Below are positions 15,950-24,497 of a stretch of DNA of 64,000 bases, in pieces. The stretch's first letter is position 1, and every line of letters begins with the position of its first letter. Origin of the DNA: Bacillota bacterium (GTDB lineage: Bacteria > Bacillota > UBA4882 > UBA8346); assembly GCA_023429995.1 (NCBI GenBank), contig JAEZCE010000025.1:1-64000 (forward strand), in the 5' to 3' direction. The notes under the pieces were generated by a model. The model did no database searches. It was not told the DNA's origin and worked only from the letters and a program-made list of their open reading frames with translations. The position numbers were made by a program, and so were the translations under genes.

Positions 15950-17116
15950 ATGAAGTCTTATCAATTGAAGTATGGATGCAACCCGCATCAGAAACCGGCC
16001 GAAATAAACTCCGCCGGTGAACTGCCTTTTCAGATTTTAAATGGGAATCCCGGGTATATCAATTTTTTGGATGCCCTGAACTCCTGGCAACTGGTGAAGG
16101 AACTGAAGAAGGTCCTTAATTTACCGGCTGCGGCATCGTTCAAACACGTAAGCCCTGCTGGGGCTGGGGTTGGCTTGCCTCTTTCTGCGGAATTGAAAAA
16201 AGCGTATTTCACAGACGATGTTGAATTATCGCCCTTGGCCTGTGCTTATGCAAGAGCCAGGGGAGCGGATCGGATGTCTTCTTTCGGCGATTGGGCGGCC
16301 CTAAGCGATCCGGTGGACGCACCTACGGCCCAGCTTCTTAAAAAAGAGGTCTCCGACGGCGTCATCGCTCCAGGGTTCCAGCCGGAAGCGCTGGAAATTT
16401 TGAAGCAGAAAAAAGGCGGGAAATATAACATCGTTCAAATCGATCCTTCCTATGAACCGGAGAAAATAGAAAGACGAAGTGTTTTCGGGATGGAGTTTGT
16501 TCAGGGGAAAAACGATATTGTTCCCGGTTTTGAGTATTTAAAAAATATTGTGACGGATAGCAAAGATCTGCCTCCAGAGGCCCAAAGAGACATGATTATC
16601 GCCATGATTACCCTTAAATACACCCAGTCCAATTCGGTTTGTTATGTAGTGGACGGTCAGGTCATCGGTTGCGGCGCGGGGCAGCAGTCCCGAATTCATT
16701 GTACACGGTTGGCGGGCGAAAAGGCGGATTTATGGTATCTCAGACAGCATCCGCTGGTTTTGGGACTGGAATTTAAAAAAGGATTGGGCAGGCCCGATCG
16801 GGATAACGCCATTGATTTGTTTTTGCGCAATGATGCCACCCCGCGGGAATTGGAACTCCTGGGCGAGGTGTTGGAACATGTGCCGCAGAGGCTTTCGGCC
16901 AGTGATAAAGAATCCTGGCTTAAGAAACTCCGCCATGTAACCCTGGGTTCGGATGCTTTTTTCCCGTTCCGGGATAACATTGACCGGGCTCACCGGAGCG
17001 GCGTTCAATATGTGGTGCAACCCGGCGGTTCGATCCGCGAAGATATTGTAATCAAAGCCTGTGACGAGTATGGCATGGTCATGGCGCTAACGGGGCTCAG
17101 GTTGTTTCATCATTAA
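15950..17116 (+). CDS. purH: Stand-alone AICAR transformylase (phosphoribosylaminoimidazolecarboxamide formyltransferase)
   Basis: The enzyme transfers the formyl group of 10-formyl-THF to AICAR, the ninth step of purine synthesis. Bifunctional PurH is about 510 residues; this 388-residue protein lacks the N-terminal IMP cyclohydrolase domain and begins directly with the transformylase (LKYGCNPHQKP, then AASFKHVSPAGAGVG, and SNSVCYVVDGQVIGCGAGQQSR). Clostridial genomes often carry this short form. Three in-frame ATGs occur at 15944-15950; I chose the one best spaced from AAGGAG (15937-15942). The ZTP riboswitch upstream senses this enzyme's own substrate. IMP cyclohydrolase must be encoded elsewhere. 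Confidence 0.85.
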   Translation: MKSYQLKYGCNPHQKPAEINSAGELPFQILNGNPGYINFLDALNSWQLVKELKKVLNLPAAASFKHVSPAGAGVGLPLSAELKKAYFTDDVELSPLACAYARARGADRMSSFGDWAALSDPVDAPTAQLLKKEVSDGVIAPGFQPEALEILKQKKGGKYNIVQIDPSYEPEKIERRSVFGMEFVQGKNDIVPGFEYLKNIVTDSKDLPPEAQRDMIIAMITLKYTQSNSVCYVVDGQVIGCGAGQQSRIHCTRLAGEKADLWYLRQHPLVLGLEFKKGLGRPDRDNAIDLFLRNDATPRELELLGEVLEHVPQRLSASDKESWLKKLRHVTLGSDAFFPFRDNIDRAHRSGVQYVVQPGGSIREDIVIKACDEYGMVMALTGLRLFHH

Positions 17117-17131
17117 ACGAGGGGAGCGGTC

Positions 17132-17953
17132 ATGTTAAATTCCAATGTCAATGCCCGGTATTATGGCGCTAAGCCTTATCAGGCGATAGTCGTTCACGGC
17201 GGGCCCGGCGCTTTGGGAACCGTTGCCGCCATAGCCAGAGAATTATCCAAAGATTACGGGGTTATCGAACCTCTGCAAACCAAATTTTCGGTGACTGGAT
17301 TATTGCAGGAACTTGACGAGGTCATATCCGCCGGCTGTGAAGGGCCGGTTTCGTTGATCGGCCATTCCTGGGGCGCTTGGCTGGGGTTTATTTATGCAGC
17401 GGAATATCCGCTGAAAGTAAAAAAGCTGATCCTCGTCGGGAGCGGCCCTTTTGAAGTCCAATATGTGGCTGAAATTGACAAAAACCGGATGGCCCATCTA
17501 AATCAATCGGAAATCGCCCAATATCATGCGCTGCTCGCTGCGGTCAGCGACTCTGAAACTGCGAATAAGGATCAATTACTGCAGCAGCTGGGTGAGTTGG
17601 TGGAAAAGGCTGATAATTATTGCGCGGTTGAAATTAAGACCGATCAAGATGATGGTTTGCCTGTTTGCGGGGATATGTATAGCGCTATCTGGGCCGAGGC
17701 CTCCAAACTGCGTGAAAGCGGTAAATTGCTGGAGCTTGCCGGTAAAATAACCTGTCCGGTTACGATGATTCATGGCGAATACGATCCCCACCCTTTGAAA
17801 GGTGTGAAGGCGCCTCTGGAAAAGCGGATGAAAAACTTACGGGTTCATGTTCTTGAAAAATGCGGACATAATCCATGGAAAGAAAGGTATGCGAAAGAGC
17901 TTTTTTATGAAATCCTCCGGGAGGAAATGGGGAGAAAAATTGGCGAAGAATGA
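17132..17953 (+). CDS. Alpha/beta hydrolase (proline iminopeptidase-like)
   Basis: This is a 273-residue alpha/beta hydrolase with the oxyanion motif HGGPGALG near residue 22, the nucleophile elbow GHSWG, a late Asp in HGEYDPHP and the catalytic His in CGHNPWKE. HGGPG and GHSWG are characteristic of the proline iminopeptidase/S33 group, but the cap region here is short, so the substrate is open. GAGGGGAG precedes the ATG. It follows purH by 15 bases and overlaps the PHP gene by 14, so the three are probably one operon under the ZTP switch. Confidence 0.78.
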   Translation: MLNSNVNARYYGAKPYQAIVVHGGPGALGTVAAIARELSKDYGVIEPLQTKFSVTGLLQELDEVISAGCEGPVSLIGHSWGAWLGFIYAAEYPLKVKKLILVGSGPFEVQYVAEIDKNRMAHLNQSEIAQYHALLAAVSDSETANKDQLLQQLGELVEKADNYCAVEIKTDQDDGLPVCGDMYSAIWAEASKLRESGKLLELAGKITCPVTMIHGEYDPHPLKGVKAPLEKRMKNLRVHVLEKCGHNPWKERYAKELFYEILREEMGRKIGEE

Positions 17954-18779
17954 TCCAAGAGTGGACTTGCATCTTCATACCACGGCTTCCGACGGTACCT
18001 GGAGTCCTGAAGAATTGGTTTCCAATCTTGTAAAAGCGGGTATTGGACTTTTTGCCGTCACCGATCATGATTCCACCGAAAATCTAAATGATGTGGCCGC
18101 TCAGGCTCATCAAGCGGGGCTTTTATTCATCCCTGGCGTGGAAATTAACACAAGCCATCAAGGACGGAATTACCATATTCTCGGTTTGGGGATCGATCCG
18201 GTGAATACTAAATTACAGACTCTTCTGAATATCAATAAAAAGTTGATGGATACGAAGGACGACGACAGCATCCGGTATCTGGAAACGAAATATTCAGCCG
18301 TGTCCTTTTCAGAATATCAAGCCGATACAAACCGGAGAGAGCGGGGCGGCTGGAAAGCCCTCAATTACCTGATTGATAAAAAGCTATGTCACAATCATCA
18401 GGACTTTTTTCAACTTTTTAAGGAGTGGGGGAATCCCTTTGAGAGGCTCACCTTTGCCGCTCCGGTCGAAGCGGCGGTGGCTATTCATGACGCCGGTGGG
18501 GTTTCCATACTGGCGCATCCGGGCGCTTCTTTCTATGACCCCGACTATCAAACATTGGTTGGATTCATGATTGGCCAGGGCATCAAGGGTATTGAATGCT
18601 ATCATCCGGAGAACAACCGGGCAATCACCGAATACTGTCTGGAGATATGCAGGGAAAATCATTTGGCGGTAACCGGCGGTTCCGATTGCCATGGCCAGTT
18701 TGTCTGCGGCAGGTGTTTGGGAATACCCGACATTCGCCTTTCCCAATTGGATCTGGGCAGTATTCGGAATGGTTTTTAG
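17940..18779 (+). CDS. PHP-domain phosphoesterase
   Basis: The PHP motifs are clear: VDLHLHTTASDG, FAVTDHDST, GVEINTS, ILAHPGA and GGSDCHG, which together hold the metal cluster. Family members hydrolyse nucleotide or sugar phosphates, for example 3',5'-nucleoside bisphosphate. The frame is open from 17847, but the likely start is TTG 17940, five bases after GGGGAG and overlapping the previous stop. This gives 279 residues, near the usual length for the YciV/TrpH group. It is translationally coupled to the alpha/beta hydrolase gene. Confidence 0.82.
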   Translation: MAKNDPRVDLHLHTTASDGTWSPEELVSNLVKAGIGLFAVTDHDSTENLNDVAAQAHQAGLLFIPGVEINTSHQGRNYHILGLGIDPVNTKLQTLLNINKKLMDTKDDDSIRYLETKYSAVSFSEYQADTNRRERGGWKALNYLIDKKLCHNHQDFFQLFKEWGNPFERLTFAAPVEAAVAIHDAGGVSILAHPGASFYDPDYQTLVGFMIGQGIKGIECYHPENNRAITEYCLEICRENHLAVTGGSDCHGQFVCGRCLGIPDIRLSQLDLGSIRNGF

Positions 18780-18784
18780 AATCG

Positions 18785-18978
18785 TTGACATTTAAAAAAA
18801 TGTATGAAATAATGATTCAAAATGGTGAGTGTGCATAAGAAGTTGGCTGCCGAAGACTATGAAAGTTTGGTGACCGCTCCGAGCTGCATAGAGGTTTCTG
18901 ATATTTTGAATTGAATGGACCTTACACGAAGGGATAAACCCTGCGGAGTCACTGGACGTGATTGCTGCGGGGTTTTTA
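18785..18978 (+). ncRNA. Attenuator-like leader RNA upstream of the GNAT-argC genes (class unknown)
   Basis: A promoter-like TTGACA (18785-18790) with AATAAT 17 bp later precedes about 160 bases that end in a terminator. There AAACCCTGC and the GGAGTCAC arm pair with GTGATTGCTGCGGGGTTT, then TTTTT. Part of the terminator's 5' arm (CGGAG 18944-18948 and TCAC 18949-18952) can instead pair with upstream GTGA (18870-18873) and CTCCG (18877-18881), so an antiterminator exists. I find no T-box motif and recognise no riboswitch class. The terminator ends about 22 bases before the start codon. Confidence 0.55.
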
Positions 18979-18999
18979 TATTTGGTGAGGTGAAAAATA

Positions 19000-19557
19000 G
19001 TGGAATTGGTGTTTAAAGATACGCCGCAATTGGAAACGGATAGGCTGATACTGCGGAAATTAGTCGTGGAGGATGCCCAAGCTATGTTTGAATACGCCTC
19101 CGAAGATGAAGTTACTCAATACTTAATTTGGGATGCCCATAAGACAATTGAAGATTCGCGAGGATTTATCCAGTATACTTTGGGCCGGTATGAGCGGGAC
19201 GAAGCCGGAAGTTGGGGCATTGTGTTACGGGAAACCGGTAAGTTGATCGGAACTGTTGGTTTTTTATGGTGCGATGTGAAAAATAGCCGGGCCGAAATTG
19301 GTTATGTGATTGGGAGATCATTTTGGGGTCAGGGGATCGTGCCGGAAGCGGTTAAGCGCTTATTACAGTTCAGTTTTGCGGAAATGAATTTAAACCGCAT
19401 CGAATGCTGTCACTTTCTCCCCAATGAAAAGTCGGGCCGGGTCATGCAGAAAGTGGGCATGAGCTTCGAAGGAATTGCCCGGGAAAGGATATTTGCCAAA
19501 GGCAGGTTCTGGGATATCAAGCAATATGCCATTTTGAAGGCGGATCTTAAAGTATAA
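19000..19557 (+). CDS. GNAT N-acetyltransferase (RimJ/RimL type)
   Basis: The 185 residues form a RimJ/RimL-like GNAT domain: ETDRLILRKLVVEDAQAMFEYASEDEVTQYL at the start, the acetyl-CoA loop RSFWGQGIVPEAVKRLL, and NRIECCHFLPNEKSGRVMQKVGM. Such enzymes acetylate protein N-termini, small molecules or antibiotics. The GTG start has GGTGAGG upstream. It sits between an attenuator-like leader and argC with a 13-base gap to argC, so both are likely on one transcript. Being beside argC does not show that it is an arginine-pathway acetyltransferase. Confidence 0.85.
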   Translation: MELVFKDTPQLETDRLILRKLVVEDAQAMFEYASEDEVTQYLIWDAHKTIEDSRGFIQYTLGRYERDEAGSWGIVLRETGKLIGTVGFLWCDVKNSRAEIGYVIGRSFWGQGIVPEAVKRLLQFSFAEMNLNRIECCHFLPNEKSGRVMQKVGMSFEGIARERIFAKGRFWDIKQYAILKADLKV

Positions 19558-19570
19558 AGGCGGTGTGGGG

Positions 19571-20626
19571 ATGATTAAAGCAGGGGTATACGGTGGATCG
19601 GGTTATATGGGAGGCGAAGTATTACGGGTATTACTGGAGCACCCCGAGGTGGAAATCGTCTGGGCCACCAGCCGGGGTGACAGGGAATTAGATTATTTTC
19701 ACCGCAATTTGACCGGTTCCGGGTTGCATTTTATCAAGCCGGAACAGGCTACTTTTTGTGATGTGGTCTTTGCCGCCCTTCCCACGGGCCAGATGATGAA
19801 ACAGGCAAGGGAACTGTTGAACCAGGGGACGAAAGTAATCGATTTGGGAGCTGATTTCCGGCTGCGGGATCGGGAAAATTGGGAGCGGATTTACGGCAGG
19901 GAACATTCGGACTGGCAGCTGGCAGATGAAGCAGTCTATGGGATTCCCGAGCTCCACCGTGAAGGCATCCGTAAAGCCAGGGTGATTGCCAATCCCGGCT
20001 GTTTTTCCTCTGCCGCTATTTTGGGGCTGGCGCCGCTTGTTAAAAATGGGTTGATAGATACCGGTAAAATTATTATTGACGGACTGTCGGGAACAGCCGG
20101 GGCAGGGGCTGAAACGGATCGGGCCTTGCATCATCCGGAGATCGGCAATAATTTATTACCTTATAATGTGGTGGATCACCGGCATACTTATGAAATCGAG
20201 CAAGAGTTGGGCCTTTTGAGTAAAACCGAAGTTTCGGCGCATTTCACAACCACCTACGTACCCATTACCCGGGGAATACTGGATATTTGCCATTGTTTTC
20301 CAAAAATCCGGATTAGCAGGGAGGAATTGCTTCATTTGTATAAAGAATTTTATCAAGCCGAAATGTTTGTGAAGATTATCGATACCTCCAAAGAAGAGGG
20401 GGTATCCTGGCAGTATGTTCCTTACCCATGGGTAGCCGCAGTTTCTGGAACCAACTTTTGCCATATAGGTCTGGATGTGGATGAAAAAAGAGGCCGAATT
20501 GTCGTATTCAGCGTGCTCGACAGTATCGGCAAGGGTGGAGCCCATGTTGCCCTCCAGAACATGAATCTGATGTTCGGGTTGGACGAGACTCTGGGGTTAA
20601 AACGGTATGGAATGCATCCGTATTGA
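19571..20626 (+). CDS. argC: N-acetyl-gamma-glutamyl-phosphate reductase
   Basis: ArgC reduces N-acetylglutamyl phosphate to the semialdehyde with NADPH, the third step of arginine synthesis. The 351 residues show the NADP-binding GVYGGSGYMGGEVLR start, the catalytic cysteine in ANPGCFSSAAI, the GLSGTAGAG loop and the FTTTYVPITRGIL and GKGGAHVALQN segments of the family. I chose ATG 19571; GTG 19565 is an alternative. No other arg gene is visible, so it is split from the usual argCJBDF cluster. The 3' end is two bases from the convergent Uma2 gene, with no terminator between. Confidence 0.88.
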   Translation: MIKAGVYGGSGYMGGEVLRVLLEHPEVEIVWATSRGDRELDYFHRNLTGSGLHFIKPEQATFCDVVFAALPTGQMMKQARELLNQGTKVIDLGADFRLRDRENWERIYGREHSDWQLADEAVYGIPELHREGIRKARVIANPGCFSSAAILGLAPLVKNGLIDTGKIIIDGLSGTAGAGAETDRALHHPEIGNNLLPYNVVDHRHTYEIEQELGLLSKTEVSAHFTTTYVPITRGILDICHCFPKIRISREELLHLYKEFYQAEMFVKIIDTSKEEGVSWQYVPYPWVAAVSGTNFCHIGLDVDEKRGRIVVFSVLDSIGKGGAHVALQNMNLMFGLDETLGLKRYGMHPY

Positions 20627-20628
20627 AT

Positions 20629-21234
20629 TTAATCGGTTTCAAAGACTTGGCTCAAATCCACCGTCAAGTCCCCTGAGAATATCCCCACCGGGATTTGGTC
20701 ATCCTTTGCAAATATTACCGGTTTACCGTATTTTCCGTGATTATCCAGGGTAAATACCATTACAGTGGCATCCAAAGGATACACCAGCCAAAATTCTTTG
20801 ACCCCAACCTTTTCATACAAAGCCAATTTAAATTTACCATCTTTGGCGGCAGTATGGGGGGAGGTAATTTCAATGGTCAAATCCGGGGCTCCTTTGCAGC
20901 CTTTATCATCCAGTTTGGTCCGGTCGCAAATCACGGTTAAGTCCGGTTGGACCACGGTTTTAATCATGGCCTCTTCTTCCCGGCCTTCCGGCAATCTGAC
21001 ATCAAAGGGGGCCAAATAGACCCGGCAAGGCTTTCCTTTCAGGTAAGCGGCAAACTGGAGATACAAGGCGCCCAAAATTTCTTGATGCCCACGGGAAGGG
21101 GCCGGGGTCATGTCATAAGGAACGCCGTCGATTAATTCCCATCGTTGGTCTTCAGGCCATTTTTCATAATCCCCGTAAGAATAAATTTCTTTTCCGGCGG
21201 CGCAGGGGTGGTTTTCCTTGACTTGATACTTCAT
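20629..21234 (-). CDS. Uma2-family PD-(D/E)XK nuclease-like protein
   Basis: The 201 residues belong to the Uma2 (DUF820) family of restriction endonuclease-like proteins: YEKWPEDQRWELIDGVPYDMTPAPSRGHQ at the start, then VQPDLTVICD, LTIEITSPHT and KEFWLVYP, which supply the PD-(D/E)XK Asp, Glu and Lys. They are multi-copy in cyanobacteria and some Firmicutes; their cellular role is unknown. The start at 21234 follows GGAGG; the frame is open 35 codons further. A second Uma2 protein, fused to an antitoxin domain, is at 30730. Confidence 0.82.
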   Translation of the reverse strand: MKYQVKENHPCAAGKEIYSYGDYEKWPEDQRWELIDGVPYDMTPAPSRGHQEILGALYLQFAAYLKGKPCRVYLAPFDVRLPEGREEEAMIKTVVQPDLTVICDRTKLDDKGCKGAPDLTIEITSPHTAAKDGKFKLALYEKVGVKEFWLVYPLDATVMVFTLDNHGKYGKPVIFAKDDQIPVGIFSGDLTVDLSQVFETD

Positions 21235-21374
21235 TTTTCCTCCGGTTTTATTTTTTAGACCTGGATGGAACTTCACGATGATTGTTTGGCGATGAATTGG
21301 AATATATTTACTATACCATAAATCCCAGTGATAATCCAATGTTGATGCTATAAATCACTGGACACTCTCCTTGA

Positions 21375-22073
21375 CTATTCATAAACATTTTCTTTTGCCA
21401 ATATCCTCAACCTGGCAAGATTTAAAACCATAAGGGAACCCTTGTCTTGGGAAATAATACCTTTCTGGCGAAATTGCCGGATGATCCGGTTTAAATGGCG
21501 GTAACTCGTTCCTAGCAGCATAGCGATTTCCGTTAATTTATCGGTTTTGATTTCTTCGATCCGCATCTGATTATGTTCATCGGTGTTGATCGATAACAGG
21601 TAACTGGCGAAACGGTTTTCAAGGGGATACAACTGGTTGAGGGAAGCCGCGTTTGCCGCGGTATATAGCTTATAACTCAGATGAGAAATAATAAAGCGTA
21701 AAAATGTCGGATCATCATAGGCATATTGGGTTAAATCGGAAAAGGGAACCCCAATGAGATAAGAATCAATTTGGGCCTCAACATGGCAGCTTACCGGGAG
21801 TTGGTTTACAAATTCAACTTCGCCGATGACGCCTAAAGGTTTTGAAAACCGGAGCAGGAGCGATTTGCCGTTATCCATGAGTGTAAATGTTTTTAATTTG
21901 CCGGAGACTAAAAAATATAAGGATTGCATCCGGGTCGAACTTTCACAAATCAGTTCCCCTTTCGGGTAATAAAGTAAAGACATACTGCCGCTTAAATCCG
22001 ATTCAAATATTTTATCCAGGGAAAACTTTTGAATATAGAATTGCAATAGCTCCTGGTTTGGAATGATTGTCAT
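21375..22073 (-). CDS. Crp/Fnr-family transcriptional regulator (YeiL-like)
   Basis: The 232 residues combine a cyclic-nucleotide-binding beta barrel (about 1-140, with YYPKGELICESSTRMQSLYFLVSGKL and GVIGEVEF) and a C-terminal winged helix containing KLTEIAMLLGTSYRHLNRIIRQFRQKGII. The LGTSYRHLNR recognition helix is typical of the YeiL branch. There is no cysteine cluster for an iron-sulfur centre, so it is not an FNR-like oxygen sensor. The effector is unknown. It stands alone on the minus strand. Confidence 0.85.
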   Translation of the reverse strand: MTIIPNQELLQFYIQKFSLDKIFESDLSGSMSLLYYPKGELICESSTRMQSLYFLVSGKLKTFTLMDNGKSLLLRFSKPLGVIGEVEFVNQLPVSCHVEAQIDSYLIGVPFSDLTQYAYDDPTFLRFIISHLSYKLYTAANAASLNQLYPLENRFASYLLSINTDEHNQMRIEEIKTDKLTEIAMLLGTSYRHLNRIIRQFRQKGIISQDKGSLMVLNLARLRILAKENVYE

Positions 22074-22297
22074 TCTTTCACCTTCCTACGGTTTTCCCTG
22101 GCTTTAGTTTAGAAAAAGGGTTCATCCGTGAGATTTTTACACCGTTAGGTCAAGTATAACGGAATGGAGATCTTTTAAAAAGGACAAATGTCATAGGTGG
22201 GAGAGAAAGGCCCGGTTTTTGCTAAAGAGGGGAACAGGGGACTGTCCAAAAGAGGGTCCAAAATTGTTTTTAGGCAGACCCCTTTGACACATTGAAA

Positions 22298-22337
22298 AAA
22301 AGAAAACCCAAGCTTAAAGATTTTCGGGTTTTCTTTT
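22298..22337 (-). terminator. Terminator overlapping the end of the lipoprotein gene
   Basis: AAAAGAAAACCC (22298-22309) pairs perfectly with GGGTTTTCTTTT (22326-22337) over a 16-base loop; read on the minus strand it runs into TTTTTTT. One arm lies in the last codons of the lipoprotein gene. Confidence 0.8.
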
Positions 22338-23072
22338 CATTTTTAAAATAGTAACCGTCAGAACGACAAGGATGACCAGTAATCCGGCCACAATAAAGCT
22401 AAGGAGTAACCAAGGCAAAGGAGCCTTGAGGGTCGCGGTCATTGTTTGAGGGCTTTTGACCAGATCCGAAAGAGGGATATTCCAAATAACCGTATTGTTC
22501 TGGGCAAGGATATTGTCCTTGGAGGTATTGGCGCTGATCACTTTGGAGGGGAAATGAACCGTATATTTCCAACTGTAACCGGAAAGTAAAGCGCCCGATA
22601 TATTTCCGGCGAGATCATCGTTGGAATTGGTTTCATGGTTTTCTTTTCCTGGAGACAGGGTCATTTTGTCGATTGTTCGAGTAAAAATGAGGCGGCCATT
22701 TTTGTCCTTGGAAAAACGGATTTGGCCCAAGAAACTTGGAGAGCTGTCGCCGTTTTTAATTTGATTCAGTGCTTCCAAAGAATTAAATTGGAAAATTATC
22801 GTAGAGACGATGTCGCCATTTCGGTGGTGTAATTTTACGCTTTTTAAACGGATTCCTTTAACCCCCTTGAAAGGCCGTTCTAATTCTTTTTGAGAGAAAG
22901 GACTCCGGTTACTTTGTCCTGCCATCAAGGCGGCAAATTGTTGGGAGGTGCTGATTTCCATGGATAATTTGCCGGACCCGTCGGCATTCATCCAGGTTTC
23001 TTCGGAATAGTTGATACAGCCCACCAATAATATAGGCAATAAAAAGAAAAAGAGCAATTTTATAATTTTCAT
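22314..23072 (-). CDS. Lipoprotein with C-terminal membrane segment (LppM/DUF3153-like)
   Basis: The 252 residues begin with a lipoprotein signal ending in LLVGC, so the mature Cys is near residue 19. NYSEETWMNADGSGKLSMEIS and a beta-rich domain follow, then a C-terminal transmembrane segment (about 222-245) and a short basic tail. This plan resembles DUF3153/LppM proteins, which have a lipid anchor at one end and a membrane helix at the other. The function is not known. ATG 23072 follows AGGAGG and is preferred to the TTG one codon earlier. Confidence 0.65.
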   Translation of the reverse strand: MKIIKLLFFFLLPILLVGCINYSEETWMNADGSGKLSMEISTSQQFAALMAGQSNRSPFSQKELERPFKGVKGIRLKSVKLHHRNGDIVSTIIFQFNSLEALNQIKNGDSSPSFLGQIRFSKDKNGRLIFTRTIDKMTLSPGKENHETNSNDDLAGNISGALLSGYSWKYTVHFPSKVISANTSKDNILAQNNTVIWNIPLSDLVKSPQTMTATLKAPLPWLLLSFIVAGLLVILVVLTVTILKMKRKPENL

Positions 23073-23140
23073 CAAAACCCTCCTGGCTCAGAAACTGTTT
23101 TGCAAAAATTCTATAAAATGTTAAAAAATCCTCTATTCTA

Positions 23141-23415
23141 TTGTCTTCCAGCGGGAAATTATGATATGATAAATTGAAATTTAGTTGAAGCGAGGGGTCA
23201 TAATGCCGGCTAACGCTTAACTTTCAACAAAAATGGTTTCGGTTCATGCAATCCTGTAAACCGACGATAGGTTTATTTTGGTATGCATTCCGAAGGCTGA
23301 AAAGTTAAGAATAGCAAGGCTGCTAAAAACCTCACCTTCAGCGATTTGGATGATAAATTGCTTCGTCTCATGGGGAAGGATCAAGGCAAGCTGTGCTTTT
23401 CGGCACAGCTCTTTT
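23141..23415 (+). ncRNA. Candidate structured non-coding RNA (class unknown)
   Basis: A promoter-like pair TTGTCT (23141-23146) and TATGAT (23165-23170, spacing 18) precedes about 240 bases without a credible reading frame. They end in a clean terminator: AGCTGTGC (23389-23396), loop TTTTCG, GCACAGCT (23403-23410), CTTTT. Inside, CTTAACTTT (23216-23224) pairs with AAAGTTAAG (23301-23309), and GCTGAA just before the latter can pair with TTCAGC just after. Size and layout fit a small structured RNA. I cannot match it to 6S, tmRNA, SRP or RNase P RNA. Confidence 0.45.
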
Positions 23416-23458
23416 CATTCCCGGATGTGTCTTTTGATTGAGCATTGATTCGTAGACA

Positions 23459-23501
23459 GGCTGCAGGTGAATGGCTTAAGCTATTCATCGGCAGCTTTTT
23501 T
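23459..23501 (+). terminator. Second strong terminator upstream of the creatininase gene
   Basis: GGCTGC, GTGAAT and GGCTTAAGC fold into an imperfect long hairpin closed by GCAGC and followed by TTTTTT. It lies about 45 bases after the previous terminator, so a second short transcript may end here. From 23502 to 23704 I see no gene. Confidence 0.6.
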
Positions 23502-23704
23502 GTTGCGGTAACATTTATGGATATTATCACATTGATATCCCATTTACAGTGGATAGATGGATAGTTAGAAGGAACTCCTCGAAGGGGGATTTCAAAAGTA
23601 AAAATATTTTATGAAAACATCCAATCCGAAGGCAGTAACGGGGTTTAGGCAGCACAAAGGATTAATTTGTAAAAGTTTTTAAAAATAATAAAGGGGTGGA
23701 AATG

Positions 23705-24487
23705 ATGGACACAAAGGAATTAAAATTTGGAGTTCAATCCAATCTATCGATTTTTGAAGATACAATGGTGGAAATGACTTGGGTTAAGGTGAAAGAGTCG
23801 GCGGATTACGGAGCGGTTGTCTTATTCCCCATCGGTGTGATTGAGGAGCACGGCCCCCATATGGATTTAAGCCCGGATGTTTATTGCGCCTATTTGTCGT
23901 CCAGATTTCTCAAGCAAAAGCTAGGACAAAAGGGGATTGGTTCCATTATTGCGCCTCCGTATTATTGGGGAATCAGCCAAGATGCCCAAAAATTTCCGGG
24001 TACATTTTCGGTCAGGCCGGAAACATTCAAAGCAATGTTGGTCGATATTTTTACTTCTTTCCATTTATGGGGCTTCAAATATGTTTTTGTCATGAATGCC
24101 CATGGAGATCATACCCATGTCGAAATTATCGAGCAATCCATCCAAACCATAAACGATAGTACGGATATACACGTATATTACTTGGGGAACCTTGATATTG
24201 AAGTGGAAAATCCACCTGTTTTTCCAGTGCCACGGGAAGGCCGATATAAACCGGACTATCATGCAGGAGCTATCGAAACAGCTGTAATCCATACATTTTA
24301 CCCGCAAAAAGTGGATGGAAAATTGGCCAAGGAATTAAAGCCGCAAAACACCTGGGAACCGTTAGGCTATTGCGGTGATCCGGCGAGCTTTCCAAAAGAA
24401 AAGACCATCATCGAATTTTGGAAGGCGGATTCGGAAATGGATGCGCTGAAAATTGAAGCGGTCTTAAAAAAAGAAAAAGTGCGCTAG
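23705..24487 (+). CDS. Creatininase-family amidohydrolase
   Basis: The family hydrolyses cyclic or formyl amides (creatinine; formamidopyrimidines in ArfB-type enzymes) with a two-metal site. The ligands are visible: Glu, His and Asp in IEEHGPHMDLSPD, the NAHGDHTH segment, and DYHAGAIETA with the late Glu. At 260 residues it fits the usual length. ATG 23705 is eight bases after AAAGGGG; ATG 23702 is an alternative. The downstream acetyltransferase is 10 bases away on the same strand, so the two form an operon. The substrate is not predictable. Confidence 0.82.
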   Translation: MDTKELKFGVQSNLSIFEDTMVEMTWVKVKESADYGAVVLFPIGVIEEHGPHMDLSPDVYCAYLSSRFLKQKLGQKGIGSIIAPPYYWGISQDAQKFPGTFSVRPETFKAMLVDIFTSFHLWGFKYVFVMNAHGDHTHVEIIEQSIQTINDSTDIHVYYLGNLDIEVENPPVFPVPREGRYKPDYHAGAIETAVIHTFYPQKVDGKLAKELKPQNTWEPLGYCGDPASFPKEKTIIEFWKADSEMDALKIEAVLKKEKVR

Positions 24488-24497
24488 GAGGCTTGGC

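Noticed and set aside
18785..18978. T-box upstream of the GNAT-argC pair
   Set aside because: No GGGTGG-ACCGC-like T-box sequence is present, so I left it as an untyped attenuator.
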